From positions 49,922,491 through 49,986,490 of the forward strand of contig CM039182.1 in NCBI GenBank assembly GCA_008360975.2: a DNA stretch of 64,000 nt. Reading direction: 5' to 3'. The DNA is from Lichenostomus cassidix. Its lineage: Eukaryota; Chordata; Aves; Passeriformes; Meliphagidae. A program made the position numbers and the translations under genes. This document shows, in pieces, positions 34,072-46,636 of this stretch; position 1 is the stretch's first letter; the number at the start of each line of letters is the position of its first letter. The notes beneath the pieces were generated by a model. The model did no database searches. It saw nothing but the letters and a program-made list of their open reading frames with translations, and was not told the DNA's origin.

Positions 34072-37000
34072 ACTGATGGCGCTAAAGACAGATGATTATG
34101 CCATGAAATTGGAAATTCACTGTATTTCATATAATAAGGTTTAGTTCACCACCCTCACCTCTTGAAAATACTCCTTTGTAAAAGAGTGAACTGACAGTAC
34201 TAATGAGAAAAGTGTTTTAAATAAAATATTGCATAAGATGCAAAATACTTCAGTTATTTTAATCTGTATTTTTGTATTTTGTGTTTGTACTGTGTTCTTC
34301 CCATGTGCAGTGAAGGAAAAACATCCCAAGCTCAGCAGCAGCATGGTAAGAAACTGAATATTACAATGACTCAAGTCAAAAAGCAGGTGGAGGAAAGGTG
34401 GATCAGCAGAGCAGGTTATTCTCCTGAGCAGATCAAGAAATGAGAGCATGAGGAGAGCTGCAGGTTATGAGCAAAAGTGATTTCATGCATTCTCTCTGTG
34501 TGCACAGCATTTAGCAAGATTAAGAGAACACATTGCTGTCTGTAAGCTGCTTGCTAGAGGCATGATTGGAAAAGCACTGTTATTTTGACTGTATTAAAAA
34601 TATTTAGCCCTATAAGTTGGCATCATTCCTGTCAGTCCCTGAAAGATGACACTGTTTCTGCCTTATGAACTCTTCAGTGTATCGATATGAAATAATCATG
34701 AGTGAAGGCTGCCTTCTTCTTAGCTACAGGTATTACCCATCCTCATGGAGCTTTGCAGTGTGACAGTAATATTCCCAACTCTTCTGGCTGAAAGTTGTCA
34801 CAAAAATTCTTGTGCAATTTTACATTTGCTTAGAAAACTTCTTATTGATACATTTTTTCCTGTGAAGTTTACTGACGAATGCTAGAGACGATTGTTGATT
34901 AGTACTCAGCAAGTACTCATTATTCTCTTTACAGAATTGTGCTCTCCAGTCAAAAACCTAAAAGCACCTTCTATCTCTGCCACTGTTTTAAACTGATTTT
35001 TTAATTTATATTTTATTTTTTTATTTATGTGTATTAGCAGTAATGTCAAACCTCCTTTTTTAATGAGACAATGATTTATTTCAGGAACTTGAATTATTAT
35101 TGGGACATATGATGTATTCAATATATATTATGGGGGATAAATTTGTACAGCTGCATGACCTGTTTCTTTTGTAATATTTAAATACAAGCCTCATGTCTAT
35201 TGAGGGATTATTTTTGCTTGCTGAGATCTCTATGTAAACCAAGACTCATTAGAAGGGTAGATCATGCCTCTTTTCAATATAAGAATTTTCAGTTGTAAAA
35301 TTTAGAATGGCCTACATCCCAAATGCACAATGATGATTTCTCATTGCAAATCAATTTCCTCATGTGAGCTGATATAGGTATTTATTTGCATTCTATTTTT
35401 ATTTTACTCTTTTTTGGCATGCAAGTTGAGGAAAAAAAAATGAAATACATACTGCTGCTACCACAAATTCCCTACTGAGCTCTGGAAAAGATGGTTTCAT
35501 ATGCAAATGAAATATATTAATGAAATGCATTCTCCCTATCTAGGTTTTCTATTTAAATGACATTATTTTAAAAGTAGGACTCTTGAGTTAGACACTTTGA
35601 TTGAACAAGAAGGAACAGATGTTTTGCTTATTACAGACATGGAAGAAGAATTACATAAACGAATACCAAAAATGTACAAGGCTTTAATACATAATGGAGA
35701 ATTTCAAAAGATAACATCTGGTTGAGCTTTGCCTTGAGGAAAACTATAGTAGCAAAAATCTCAAATTTTTCAACAGATAACCTTGTGTGATCAAACGTTC
35801 CTTTAAAAGGTACTGACCCATGCACTGACTATCAATGAATGCTAGATTATGCAGACTTGCTGATGTACATGGGCAAACTTCTGAAGTTGCAGCATATCAT
35901 CTACCATATCAGAAGAGAACCTTGTCTTAATTTTGATATAGGACTGTGACCCAAAATTCAGTTCAAATGTTTAAGAAGAAAACAGGGAAAGAAGAGCATC
36001 ATTGGCTCCATGAAGCACTGGAGCAATGCAAGGCTATGCAGCTGCATATGGGTCTTTAGTTCCTACTGCTGTAGTAAATAATTATTGTATGTGTGATAAT
36101 TTCTTGCCAATTCTTACTAGGAGATGAAACTCTCAATACCCAGCCTGAAGGCAGAAGGAGAGGTTTGTTTGTTCTTGCTTTCACTTTAGCCAGACAGAAC
36201 TGTGTTTCAGGATGGTGGTGTAATTGTTATTCCTGGCTAATCCCTCACTAATTCACTGCAACTTTGCACTAGTGTTTCTGACTATAAGAAAACAAGCCAA
36301 CAACATTTTGTTTGAAACATTCAGCTGTGTTCAAATATAAAGCAATATATGCTATTAATATTCAATCAGAAAGAACCGAATCACCAGGATGCAATTACAA
36401 GGGCCGTACTTATCTGTGTTTAGTTAATTGTATTTTTAAACTGGAAAACTAAAATCACAGCTCTCCCTATAGAAATATTTTACATAGTTTCTGCAACAAA
36501 CGATCTAAGTATATAATCTGTTTTAGGATGCATGATTCAGAGAAGATATTTTAATTTTAAGTTTTATTAATTTTTTTTGCTATCCTGATGTAAGATAAGA
36601 CAGTGGAAAATGCAGCACTTGAATGCATTTTAATGATGGAAAATCCCTTTCTCCAACAAAACCAAAAGAGTTATGACAAATTTTGTCCTCACTTTTAAGC
36701 TCAGAGTTCTTTTTTCAAGGTGAATATTTGGAAAAATGTCCCAATTTCACCTGTGGTGGTAATTAATTTATATGATTTTGCTCTGCAAGTTAATACCAGA
36801 AGACAAAAAAAAATGAGCATTTAGCTTGATATGCATCTCTAGACTTGTATGCATAGGAGGTATTTTTAAAAGGGTTGGTAATTTTCCTGTCTCCATAGTT
36901 AGCATGTGCAGTGCAGGAAATAAAAAATACAACAAATACATAAACCAACAATGCTGCAGACTCTTTATAATATTCAAATATATTCTTATAAAAGGCTTGA

Positions 37001-40000
37001 CTAGTGGTGATTTTAATGTAATGAACCATAAACCTGGCAAATAATGGTCAAACTCATAAAGATTTTTTCTTTTACTGAAAAGTAATAAAAACAGATAAAA
37101 GGATGTTTACACTTGAATGACAGAAAAAAAAGTTTGTAAATTCTAAGTTTAGATAGTTGTAGAATCTTGTGCAACTGCTGAAACAATTTTAGCTTGTCAA
37201 GCACAGGCTTTTCCTCCCCTGTTCTCCTTTCTACTGTTCTTGCCATATTCTTTATTCTCAGAAAAAAAAAATATATATTGTTATTGTGACTTAGATACAA
37301 AAGTACACACACCAGGAAATTGGAATCTCGCAATGTGTTTCAGCTTGCAGAAAGAATGCTGTTGTTAAAGATCAGATGCAACTTTTGTTGCTGCCTCTTC
37401 CTCTATTCCAGTCAACGTCACATCAGAAAATGCTGGCTCTCAAAACACAATCTGTGCCTTGCAGTTGTATAAGACACCTGCTAAATGGCAATCATCTCCA
37501 TGAATGGCTCCAGGACTATTCTTTCCTAAGGAACAGGCAATGGTCGCTCATTGTCTACGACTGACCATTACTAATAGACATATTATTTAGCCCAATTTTT
37601 TATGCTAAATTAACATATCAATTATTATTTAGCAGAACTGTTCCTAACTCACCAAAACTCTTTGCAGATCAGCATCTACCTTTACCCATCTTTTAGCTGG
37701 ACAGACTATTAATACCATACAGCGTCATGCCCTGTACCCAGACAAGCATCATCTTTGAGGTTTGAAAGCACTTACCTCCATCTAGAAGTACCAGAACACA
37801 ATCTAGAAAACTGTTTATATATACTTTTTCTTGTAAATTATAAAAATAAAACATATTGGAAACAGCATTATATTTATAAAGTTTTAACTTCATTTTGTAG
37901 TTTTTACCATCACCTGCTAGATACCATTCTACATTAAATTATTATTTTATATGCTCAGCATCTTAATATTTTGGTAAGTGACCAAGCCAGTACTTTCCAT
38001 CTTATGAAATTTTAAGATACTTGTTTTGTGGCTATTATTCTGTCATAACTTGTTTAGCTTTATTTGGGAAGGCCTTTCTGAGCTTGAAACCCTTTTGTAT
38101 CACTACAATTAAATTTATTTACCATATATTTATTATTTAAATGGTTAATTTGAAAAGAATAGAGCAAGTAAACTTCAGTACTTTGTCTTATATTTGGACT
38201 AATCAAGTTCAGATGTCTACAAAACCATGACATAGATAGTTGTTGTTCTTTACACATTCATGCAGGCTAAACAAGACAAAAAACAAAATAAGTAGATATG
38301 CCAGACAGGGGAGGAAAGCAAACCTCTAACTTTTAATTTAACAATACTGAAGTATTCAGTGAAAAGAAGCACAGACTAACTGTTATTTCCCTAGATTTTC
38401 TCACCGGTTCCCAACTTGAACACTTTCATTTTGTTGCAAACAGCATACTTAATTGCAAACAGAACAGAACCTGGTATTGAGGGTTATATAGTAAGAAAAA
38501 AACAGGTTCAAAAAGCAGAAAAAACTCCATTGATCTAAAAGACATTTTCTGATGAACAGCAAAAATCAAATGTAGCTTTGTTTTGGTATTTTAAAGGCCT
38601 GAGACAAGCTTACCAGCCAGGGCTCTGAATCAACAAAAATATTTTAAAAAACATTCTTTAGTATGAGATTACTCAAGGGTATAAGAGCCATGAACATCTT
38701 AAACTACTCTGGCAAACTGAAGCCTAAATGTGTCTCAGTCATCCAAACAGTTCTTTCAATGCACATTTTCTAGCAGTCATCAATGCATGACTGAGAGCTT
38801 GAAGCATATGATTGGAGAAGAGGTGATTGAGCTTTATCACTCAACTTGTGGTACAATAAAACTGCTTTATTTTGCTCATTTGGCAGTACTTTTAAATCAG
38901 CACCTGTAACACTTTCATTATGCTCCTGTTTAGAAGATACAGAAAGCTCTAGGCACAAGATTTTCTGAAATGAAATTCGCATAGCAGCCCTTTTCATGTC
39001 TTAATCCTATTATACAAAAATTCTGTTTATAGTTTTATCTTCATTGTACATAGGCCTCACACAACAAATAGGAAAAACATTGCACATTTTCTTCTAAATG
39101 ATATATAGAGCTTTTTACAAGGATTTGTTCACATCTCTGCTTCTGTCTCAGGGGCATGAACTGTAGAAAAAGCAAACCTACTGCTCCCCACCAGAAAAAA
39201 TTACTAAATATTGGCATTATCTAGCAAACACCAATGACAAATTGTGTTTCTTCATGATCTATTTTTCATTAAATGCAAACTATATTGAACCATTTCTTAT
39301 TTTAAACCATTTGTTTTCTTAAAATCTGGATTACTCCACTTGCAGAACTAAACAGTGCTACATATGAAGATTGATTTTCTTTGAATGACTCTTCACTGAG
39401 TTGAGACCCTGTTAGTGACACATTGAGACTGGAGTTAACCTTGCTACAGTCCAGTTCTGGAGTCAAAAACAAAAGCAGGGGCCTCTGCGCAACAGAAGGC
39501 AATTTAGTGCATGAACCAGGGCCCTATAGAGGTGGAGGTAAAGGTTTACATGTAAACAGAATTGTGGTTTTAGTTTGTTGCTGAAGTGTGTGTATAAAGC
39601 AAATCTTGCAGTTGCCCCCACTAGTGGACTTTGCTTTGTATTAGTGAAAGTCTCCGTGCCTGAGGGCTGTGTTTTCTTCAGATGAAACTAGGTCCAATCT
39701 AAAAAACTCCAGTCTCATGTTCAAATGACTTTGCATGGACGTTCAGGTCTCAGCATGAACTGTTCTGCTCTTTCATTCACTACTATTGTGTTGCACTGCT
39801 TGCTACTTGAAGACAGAGCCAGGTCTAAAATGTTGAAATCATTTGCTGTGGACCTTGGGATCTAGATTTGAAAAGGAAACAGCCTGTTCTCTTCTATTAA
39901 AAGCCCTAAGGAGAAATTGATAGAACACCACCCTGCCATAGCACTCTGCAAGGGGGAAGTTAAAGAGGCTTCTTACTCCAAGAAGAAAATATTTGCTCCA

Positions 40001-40186
40001 TAACTAGCATGAATTTGCTGTCACAGATCACTATTTCTGTTGTGTTTAGTATGTGTATGTTTTTCAAAACCAGAAAGCTGATAGAGAAAAACAAACAATA
40101 AAGTTTTTAGTGAACAGTAGTAAAGTTTTAATGCAATGATGATTTAAATGATCCACTTGATTAACTAAAAAAACATTTTTAAACAA
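34072..40186. other. Intronic sequence, no feature seen
   Basis: About 6 kb of AT-rich DNA. Many short open frames occur (for example 37013-37333 on the minus strand), none with recognisable motifs. Confidence 0.55.
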
Positions 40187-40447
40187 TCGTGGAATCACTA
40201 AGTTTGGAAATTACCTCCAAGATCATAGTGTCCAGCCTTTGACTGAACACCATGATGGCAACTGAACCATAGCACTGAGTGCTATGTCCAGTCATTTCTT
40301 GAACACTTCCAGGGATAAGGATTCCACCATCTCCCTGGGCGGCCTGTTCCAATATTTAACCATACTTTCAGTGGAAACATTCTTCCTGATACCCAGTCTG
40401 AAGGCTGATACCCAGTCTGAGGCTATGTCCTCTTGTCCTGTCTGTAC
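40187..40447 (-). mobile_element. CR1 LINE 3'-end fragment
   Basis: The plus strand shows complement-of-CR1 text: 'AATCGTGGAATCACTAAG', 'CATGATGGCAACTGAACCAT', 'ATGTCCAGTCATTTCTTGAA', 'GATTCCACCATCTCCCTGGG', 'TCTTCCTGATACCCAGTCTG'. It appears to belong to a different CR1 subfamily from the copies at 2226 and 56850. An 18-19 bp tandem duplication inside it (40388-40406 and 40407-40424) repeats GATACCCAGTCTGA and GGCT. Confidence 0.85.
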
Positions 40448-41571
40448 AGGACAATATGGGTGTTATATGTTATGTTTGCTTTGTTAAGGGAACAGTAGCA
40501 GTTCTGTCTCAAAGGAAGCCACAATAAAAATATTTGGATCTTAGGGAGTGGTTTTACTAAGAAAACCATAAAAACATAAGTAAAATGCTAGCACTGTAGG
40601 ACTGCTTTGCATTTTACTGAGTATTGTCTTACACAGACTGCTATTGGACAATGCCAGTTATATCTCAAAGTCAAGATAACGTACTCTGACACTGAAATGT
40701 CTTTCATGTGCTCCTTTATGAGGAAATATCTAATGAAAGCATTCTTTCAGCATAAAAGAAGTTCTAAGAAGTTAAGAAACTTGAAAATGCTTCTGGCCCT
40801 CTATTTCCCTGCCAGTTTGATATGGCAGCATTCCCTCTCACCTGGACTTTTTCCTGGGGGCTGTCAAAGAGGAATGAATTGTTTAAATGACTAAACCTCA
40901 CACCTTTGAAAAGGTGTCAGACCATCTATTCTTCAAATATACAATGCCTTATTTTGTTGCCCCTTAACACAGCATTAGATGAACTGTGAATTTCAGTGGA
41001 GTTTTCCCAGACTCCTCGAAAATGAGGAATGACTTCAGTCCCCACGCAATGAGAAAGGAAAGGCATTTCTTTCCAATACAGCCACACAGCAGTGGATCTT
41101 TCAGTGCAGCAGTGAGATCAGAGCTGAGCATTGTTACAGTGCTGGGTCCTAGAAAAGCAGAAAGAATCCATCAGCTATGAGAGAGGAGAGCCAGGAATAA
41201 AGCAGCCCTGTCAATATGATTGACAGGTCACTGGGAAAGCTGACCTGGGAGAAACACAGTGATATGTACCTCACGGTGCACATGGCATCCATATCTGCAA
41301 GCTAGTATCAGAGGGATTAAGAGATCTGAAATGGTGATGTTGGCAATACAACTATAAAACCATACATCTCAGAAATAATAATAAGAATTATTAAGGAGCC
41401 ACACAAATATATCTTTGTTCTTAAGTACAGGGAGTTTAGCTGAGGTTAATGGCACTGGAGTGGAAATTGCAATCATGATCTGAGTAAAAATGCTTCTGCT
41501 GAGGTCCTGAACATACAGGCATCTGTACCAGCTGAGAATTTAAGTCAGCATATGGAAAACCCCTAAATTTT

Positions 41572-41632
41572 CATGGAGTTGGATTAGATGAGCTGGAGTA
41601 TCCTTCACACCTACCAGCCTATGATAGTCCAA
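41572..41632 (+). mobile_element. Possible decayed CR1 3' tail
   Basis: 'GAGTTGGATTAGATGAGCTG', then 'TCCTTCACACCTACCAGCCT' and 'ATGATAGTCC' follow the order of a CR1 3' end (GTTGGACTAGATGATC...CCAACC...TATGAT) with many changes. Confidence 0.45.
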
Positions 41633-43049
41633 ACTCTTTAGAGGCAGTTGCTTTTCCCAATTACAACTGATATTAGATTTCAGCATAAAAAAAATTGCCC
41701 CCAACACAGTTTATATATATAGTATCCTCTCATAATTACTGAATCCGTTTTGACACAGGGAATCAACCTGCACTAAATAACTCCTGAACTTCAAGTAAGT
41801 TGTTAGAACAAATTTCTGCCTTGAAATGCAGGTCTACTCTTGCATCTGCTTTGATCTTTGTGTGAGTAGAAGGACCTGAAGTTTGTAAATTAGGTAAGTT
41901 TTTATAGAATTTTTACAGAATTTCTTTCTTGTAAATTTTTATAGAAGACACTCAAGCCAAACATTTTTACTCAAGTTTGAAGGTTGTACATAGATAGCAA
42001 GTTTGTTTTCTGTTCCTTTTTCCATTAGGGATTTTGTTAAGGGGAATAATGATAGACTCTGACAGTTCTACAGTTTTCTTACAGTGAAATGCAGTACTAA
42101 TACATATTTCAAAAGAGTTTTGAGCTCTTTGCCGACTATATAATTCAAATTATCATTTTATTATTGCTTTTTACTCCACAAATGTCTTTATATTTTACTT
42201 GATTTTGTCTTTGTTTTAGTAGGCAATAAAAGAAATAAATTATACTAGAAATTCTGTCAAATCTGAAAAGATTAGGAAATTAATAGTTTAGTCTGTCATG
42301 TGATATTTAGGAACAAGGTGACACTTCATGAATTATCAATAATTCAGGCATCTTTTCTAATTTTTTTTTCTGTCCACTCGCCTTTTAATAATTTTATTAT
42401 TTTTTAAATAAAAAGTGAGACCACAATGGAAAATAGAGTGGTTAAAACCTGGTAGATTTTTTTCCCTTTCTGCAGTTTTATTAAAAATTCCTCATGCAAA
42501 TACAGATTTTTTTAGGGTCAGAAAATTTCATCTCTTTCCTCATGGTAAAATTTCTTCTCAATAGGAACTTGAACTGCACTGCTATAATAATATTTCATTG
42601 CAGCTTTTCTGTTGCATTTTATGCATTAGGTGGTCTGTCATATGCATAATTACTAATTACAGGACCCACAGGCAATAAATCATGAGAACATATTATCTTT
42701 GCATCATACTTCAGTTGGGTTAGAAACATTCTGATGCACAGTAGAGGCTGTCACTAGCATTTTATGAAGATAGATGATTGAACTATGCGACTCATAAGCT
42801 GAACTGTGATAAATCATTCAGTTCATTCTTGCTAAAGGCCTTGTGACACTGTCAGTTCAACACGGCCAAGCACAACTTTTTGTCTGTAACAGGAGTACAT
42901 GCAACTGCTGACACCTCTACAGTGCTGGTGGTCTGAACACTGGTGAGGGACTCCTGGGGCCAAGACATCTTAGAAAGCCTATTCTCATTCAGAGGATCCG
43001 TTATTTCATTTATCTGTTTGAGATCTGCTGACAAATCCCTTCTCTCCCC

Positions 43050-43126
43050 AAAAAACAAGAACAAAAAGAACAAAAAGAACAAAAAGAAAGAAAGAAAGAA
43101 AGAAAGAAAGAAACAAAAAAAAAACC
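43050..43126. repeat. AACAAAAAG and AAAG microsatellite
   Basis: Three copies of a 9-10 bp unit AACAAAAAG run into about seven copies of AAAG and end in an A run. It is a pure purine tract apart from a few C, so on the CNTNAP2 sense strand it is a long pyrimidine tract. Confidence 0.9.
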
Positions 43127-46029
43127 CACCAAAAAACTCACCCCCAGATTTATTTTAATTCAAGCATTTTTATAGAACATGCATACGTTACAGAAAAGTT
43201 ACTAGAACTCTTTGCTCTGCTGTCATTCTTGAAAGGCCAGCATGGCAAGAAATGCCTCTGTGAATGGATGCTACTTTTGAAAAATAGTGCACTGTAGAAA
43301 TATAATTTGATGTTCCATTGAGAAACAAGGAAAACAAAATCCAAAAACTTAAATGATGATCTAAAATGAAACTATTTTTAATGTAACTACCACAAGAGAT
43401 TTGATACAAAAATTAGTAAATAAAAAGCCAAGTAATTTGAATATGAAATTAATTCTATTGATGACTTACTGTGTTTTTCCAAATCCCCTAAAATAGCCCT
43501 TTTAAATAAACAGTTTGAGATACATTAATCTTCTGACCTATGAAAAACATGAACATGACATTATTCCTTAAATTCTACTCGTTCATCACTGATAAAAGTC
43601 AACTTCAACAATAAAATACACAGTAAAACAACAGCTTTGCAACTGTTCTAAAAATCCACTGTAAAGAAATAAGTAAATAAACATATTTACCATAGTAAAT
43701 CTGTTGTTTCATGCATGACTGACTTCATATCACAGAGACCATCTGGAAATGGATTTTTAAACAGAACCTTTCTGAAAATTTGATGGTGTAACTAATGTCG
43801 TTTTAGTTTAATGCAAAAAATATAATAAAGCCACATCTCAGATTCCAAAGCATGTAAATGGAAATCAAATGCCTTTACTGGAAGGAATACTGGTAGAAGT
43901 CAAAAACTTTAAATAACACTTTTATTGAAATAATTTATCTCTACATTGCTTTTTCAAGTCATTCAATGCACAATTATTTAGCTAGCTGTTTATAAAAACT
44001 TGCCATGCTACTTTGTTTAGGATTGGGCTGAACAACATAGAAAACAAAGGTAGCTTGATAAACCTTCTTGCTCTGAATTTGACAAATTCTTTTTAAACTT
44101 CTATGACCTGTCAAACTGGTAATTAAATGTTGATTTATTACAGAATGCTGGCAATCATTGTAGCTCATTTGCTAGGGACTTATGATTTAGTTTGTACTAC
44201 AGAAAATCAGGAAACAAAGTCCTCAGGGTTTCATTCTCTTAAGACATGGCAACAGGAAAGACATTTCAGATTCACATAATAATGTCAGGCTTACGGTTTG
44301 GATCATGCTCAGTCATTCTTCAGGTAGTTTATGCTTTTGTAATGTTACATTTGTTCTCATTGTTATTATGCCCTAGAAATTTCCAGTTCATTCAGTGCTT
44401 CAGAAAAGCACTTCTAAGTCAGAAGGAGGAACTTTTTCCAGGTTTCCATAGAAATGTCCTGCTTTGGGAGAAGTTGCTCCTGCTGAATTAATGAGGTTGG
44501 TTATGATAAAGCTGTTCAGGTCTAGCATTGAGAAAGTGCAATGAAGCTTGCATTTTGATGGAAAATCTGGAGGCTGACTCAAATGAAAAGTAAAAAGATT
44601 TTAATCTGGAACACTGTTTGAATTGGGATGCTCTTTTTCTGACTGCAGTCGTATGGAACAAGCACATGCACTGCTGGTACTGCTCATAGCAAATTAGCCA
44701 TCCTGAGCCATCAAACTTCTAAAATCTGCAATTCTTTAATGTAAATATGGGAGATAATCTCCCATCAGGCAATTTGAAGGTCTTGATTCAACTTTAAACC
44801 TTTCCCTCCCTAATAAGTTTTTCAATCTAAAATGAAAGGGTAGGCTTCTGAGTTAAAAACAGAGAATCCATGTTAACAGCAGGAATGATGGTTTGTTCAT
44901 CAATGATGCAAAAGGTCTTGGCCTGTTATACCAATTTTTAATGGGCTGATTATCATATAATAATGTGGGACAATTCTGGATTTTATTTCTCTTGTGTGGA
45001 ATGGTTTTGCACTTACATATCTGGCATCTAAGTGGGATTATTTCAGCAGACAAGGGGTACTTGGAATTACATTTAAAAATATAGAAAATTTACTTTTATA
45101 AAACATGATGAGCAAGGCAAATTCATTCTACTGTGCCACAGTCTGTTTCTGAACATTTATGACAATTGTGACCATAATGCAAATACTGGATAGCTCTGCT
45201 AGCTCTACAGCCATGTAAAGGGAAAGGCAGGGGAATAGAAAGTATATAAATACACACATGTTCTATAGGCCCAGGGTTTTCAAGCAAGCATCTTAGCATC
45301 TCCCAAAATGATCATGCAAGTAAGTTTCAGAACTATAAAGCAAAATAAAAGAGAAGCCATCCCTCTGGAAATCTTTGGTTTGGATGGTCCTGAAATGACA
45401 GGATTATAGATACCATTACTGGGCCAAAATAAGCATAACTTAAATAGTAAAAAAACCCCATTTTTTTCAGATTTAAATATCACACTATTACACAAGATTA
45501 TGAAAAAGGTAAGAAATTAGTAAACATGGCAGTAAGGTGCAAAGCATATTTTTAACACAAGACCCACTGATGTCCATAAAAATTTTCCACTGGCTGGGAC
45601 CTAGGCAGATGCGATGCATATACTGTTCAAATAGTTTACTTTGAATCTATTTTTCAGGGGAGGTTAAGTCCTCTTGTAAGTCCACAGCCTGTTACAGTGT
45701 TGTCATCAGAAACATGTTGAAATAAGATCTCCAGTGAGACATGTCCCTTTTTGTAAATGAAGTATGATACACACAGCAGCACTACTTAAGAAATTTCCAG
45801 CTGGCTTAGGCCTATAAGCTAGCATACATGCCAGTGGTATATGGTTTGTTATTTGGGTTTTCCTATCATGAATCCAAAGATATTGTGCAAGGAGATTATG
45901 CAGACAGTGAGGCAGATTTCATCAAGATACTATAGGTTAAAGTGCAAAGTATTAAAAGAATGCAATATAATAAGACTAAGCAGGTGATAAAATAATCAAT
46001 CACAGTTAATAACTTCAAATGATTATTTA

Positions 46030-46034
46030 GAAAC
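46030..46034. repeat. Left target-site duplication GAAAC
   Basis: Identical to 46632-46636, immediately left of the solo LTR. Confidence 0.88.
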
Positions 46035-46631
46035 TGTGCTAGTTTGGGCTGGAGTTGAGTTAATTTTCTTCACAGTAGCTAGTGTGGGGCTATGTTTTGG
46101 ATTTATGCTGAACATAGGGTTGACAATGTAGAGATGTTTTTGTTATTGCTGAGCAGGGCTTACACAGAGACAAGGCCTTTTCTGCTTTTCACACTGCCAC
46201 ACTGGCCTGGAAGCTGGGGATACATGGGAGGCTGGGAGGAGACACAGCTGGGACAGGTGACCCGATCTGACCAAAGGGACACTGCAGACCATGGTCATGG
46301 TCAGTATATAAAGTGGGGGGAAGAAGGAGGAATGGGGGGACATTTTGGAGTGATGATGTTTCCCCTCCCAAGTCACTGTTACATGTAATGGGACCCTGCT
46401 CTCCTGTGGATGGCTGAACACCTGTCTGCCCAGGGGAAGGAGTGAATTTATTCCTTGTTTTGCTTTGCTTGTGGGTGCAGCTTTTTCTTTCCATATTAAA
46501 CTGTCTTTATCTCAACCCATGGTTGAGTTTTATGGTTTTTACATTTCCAACTCTCTCCCCAGTCGTGCTGGTGGAGGAGTGAGTGAGTGGCTGTGTGAGG
46601 CTTGGCTGCTTTCTGGAGTTAAATCATGACA
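46035..46631 (+). mobile_element. Solo LTR, ERV-L type, with 5-bp target duplication
   Basis: A 597-bp element starts TGTGCTAGTTTGGGCTGGAG and ends AAATCATGACA. The perfect 5-bp duplication GAAAC flanks it at 46030-46034 and 46632-46636. A TATA box (TATATAAAG) is at 46305-46313 and an ATTAAA signal at 46495-46500, followed by the motif 'CTGTCTTTATCTCAACCCA' that I know from abundant avian ERV-L-type LTRs. The 5-bp duplication fits ERV-L. No internal sequence remains. It is antisense to CNTNAP2. Confidence 0.92.
46305..46313 (+). promoter_or_regulatory. TATA box of the solo ERV-L-type LTR
   Basis: TATATAAAG is followed by a G run. The same arrangement occurs in the inverted LTR at 56541-56549, so it is a family feature. 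Confidence 0.65.
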
Positions 46632-46636
46632 GAAAC
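46632..46636. repeat. Right target-site duplication GAAAC
   Basis: Identical to 46030-46034, immediately right of the solo LTR. Confidence 0.88.

Larger units (their letters stand above)
40448..46029. other. Intronic sequence, mostly featureless
   Basis: Holds the possible CR1 tail at 41572 and the A-rich microsatellite at about 43050. Otherwise AT-rich DNA with no recognised gene. Confidence 0.5.

Noticed and set aside
33422..34076. Direct repeat AACTGA at both sides of the LTR remnant as a target duplication
   Set aside because: The enclosed element would not start with TG or end with CA, so the match is probably coincidence.
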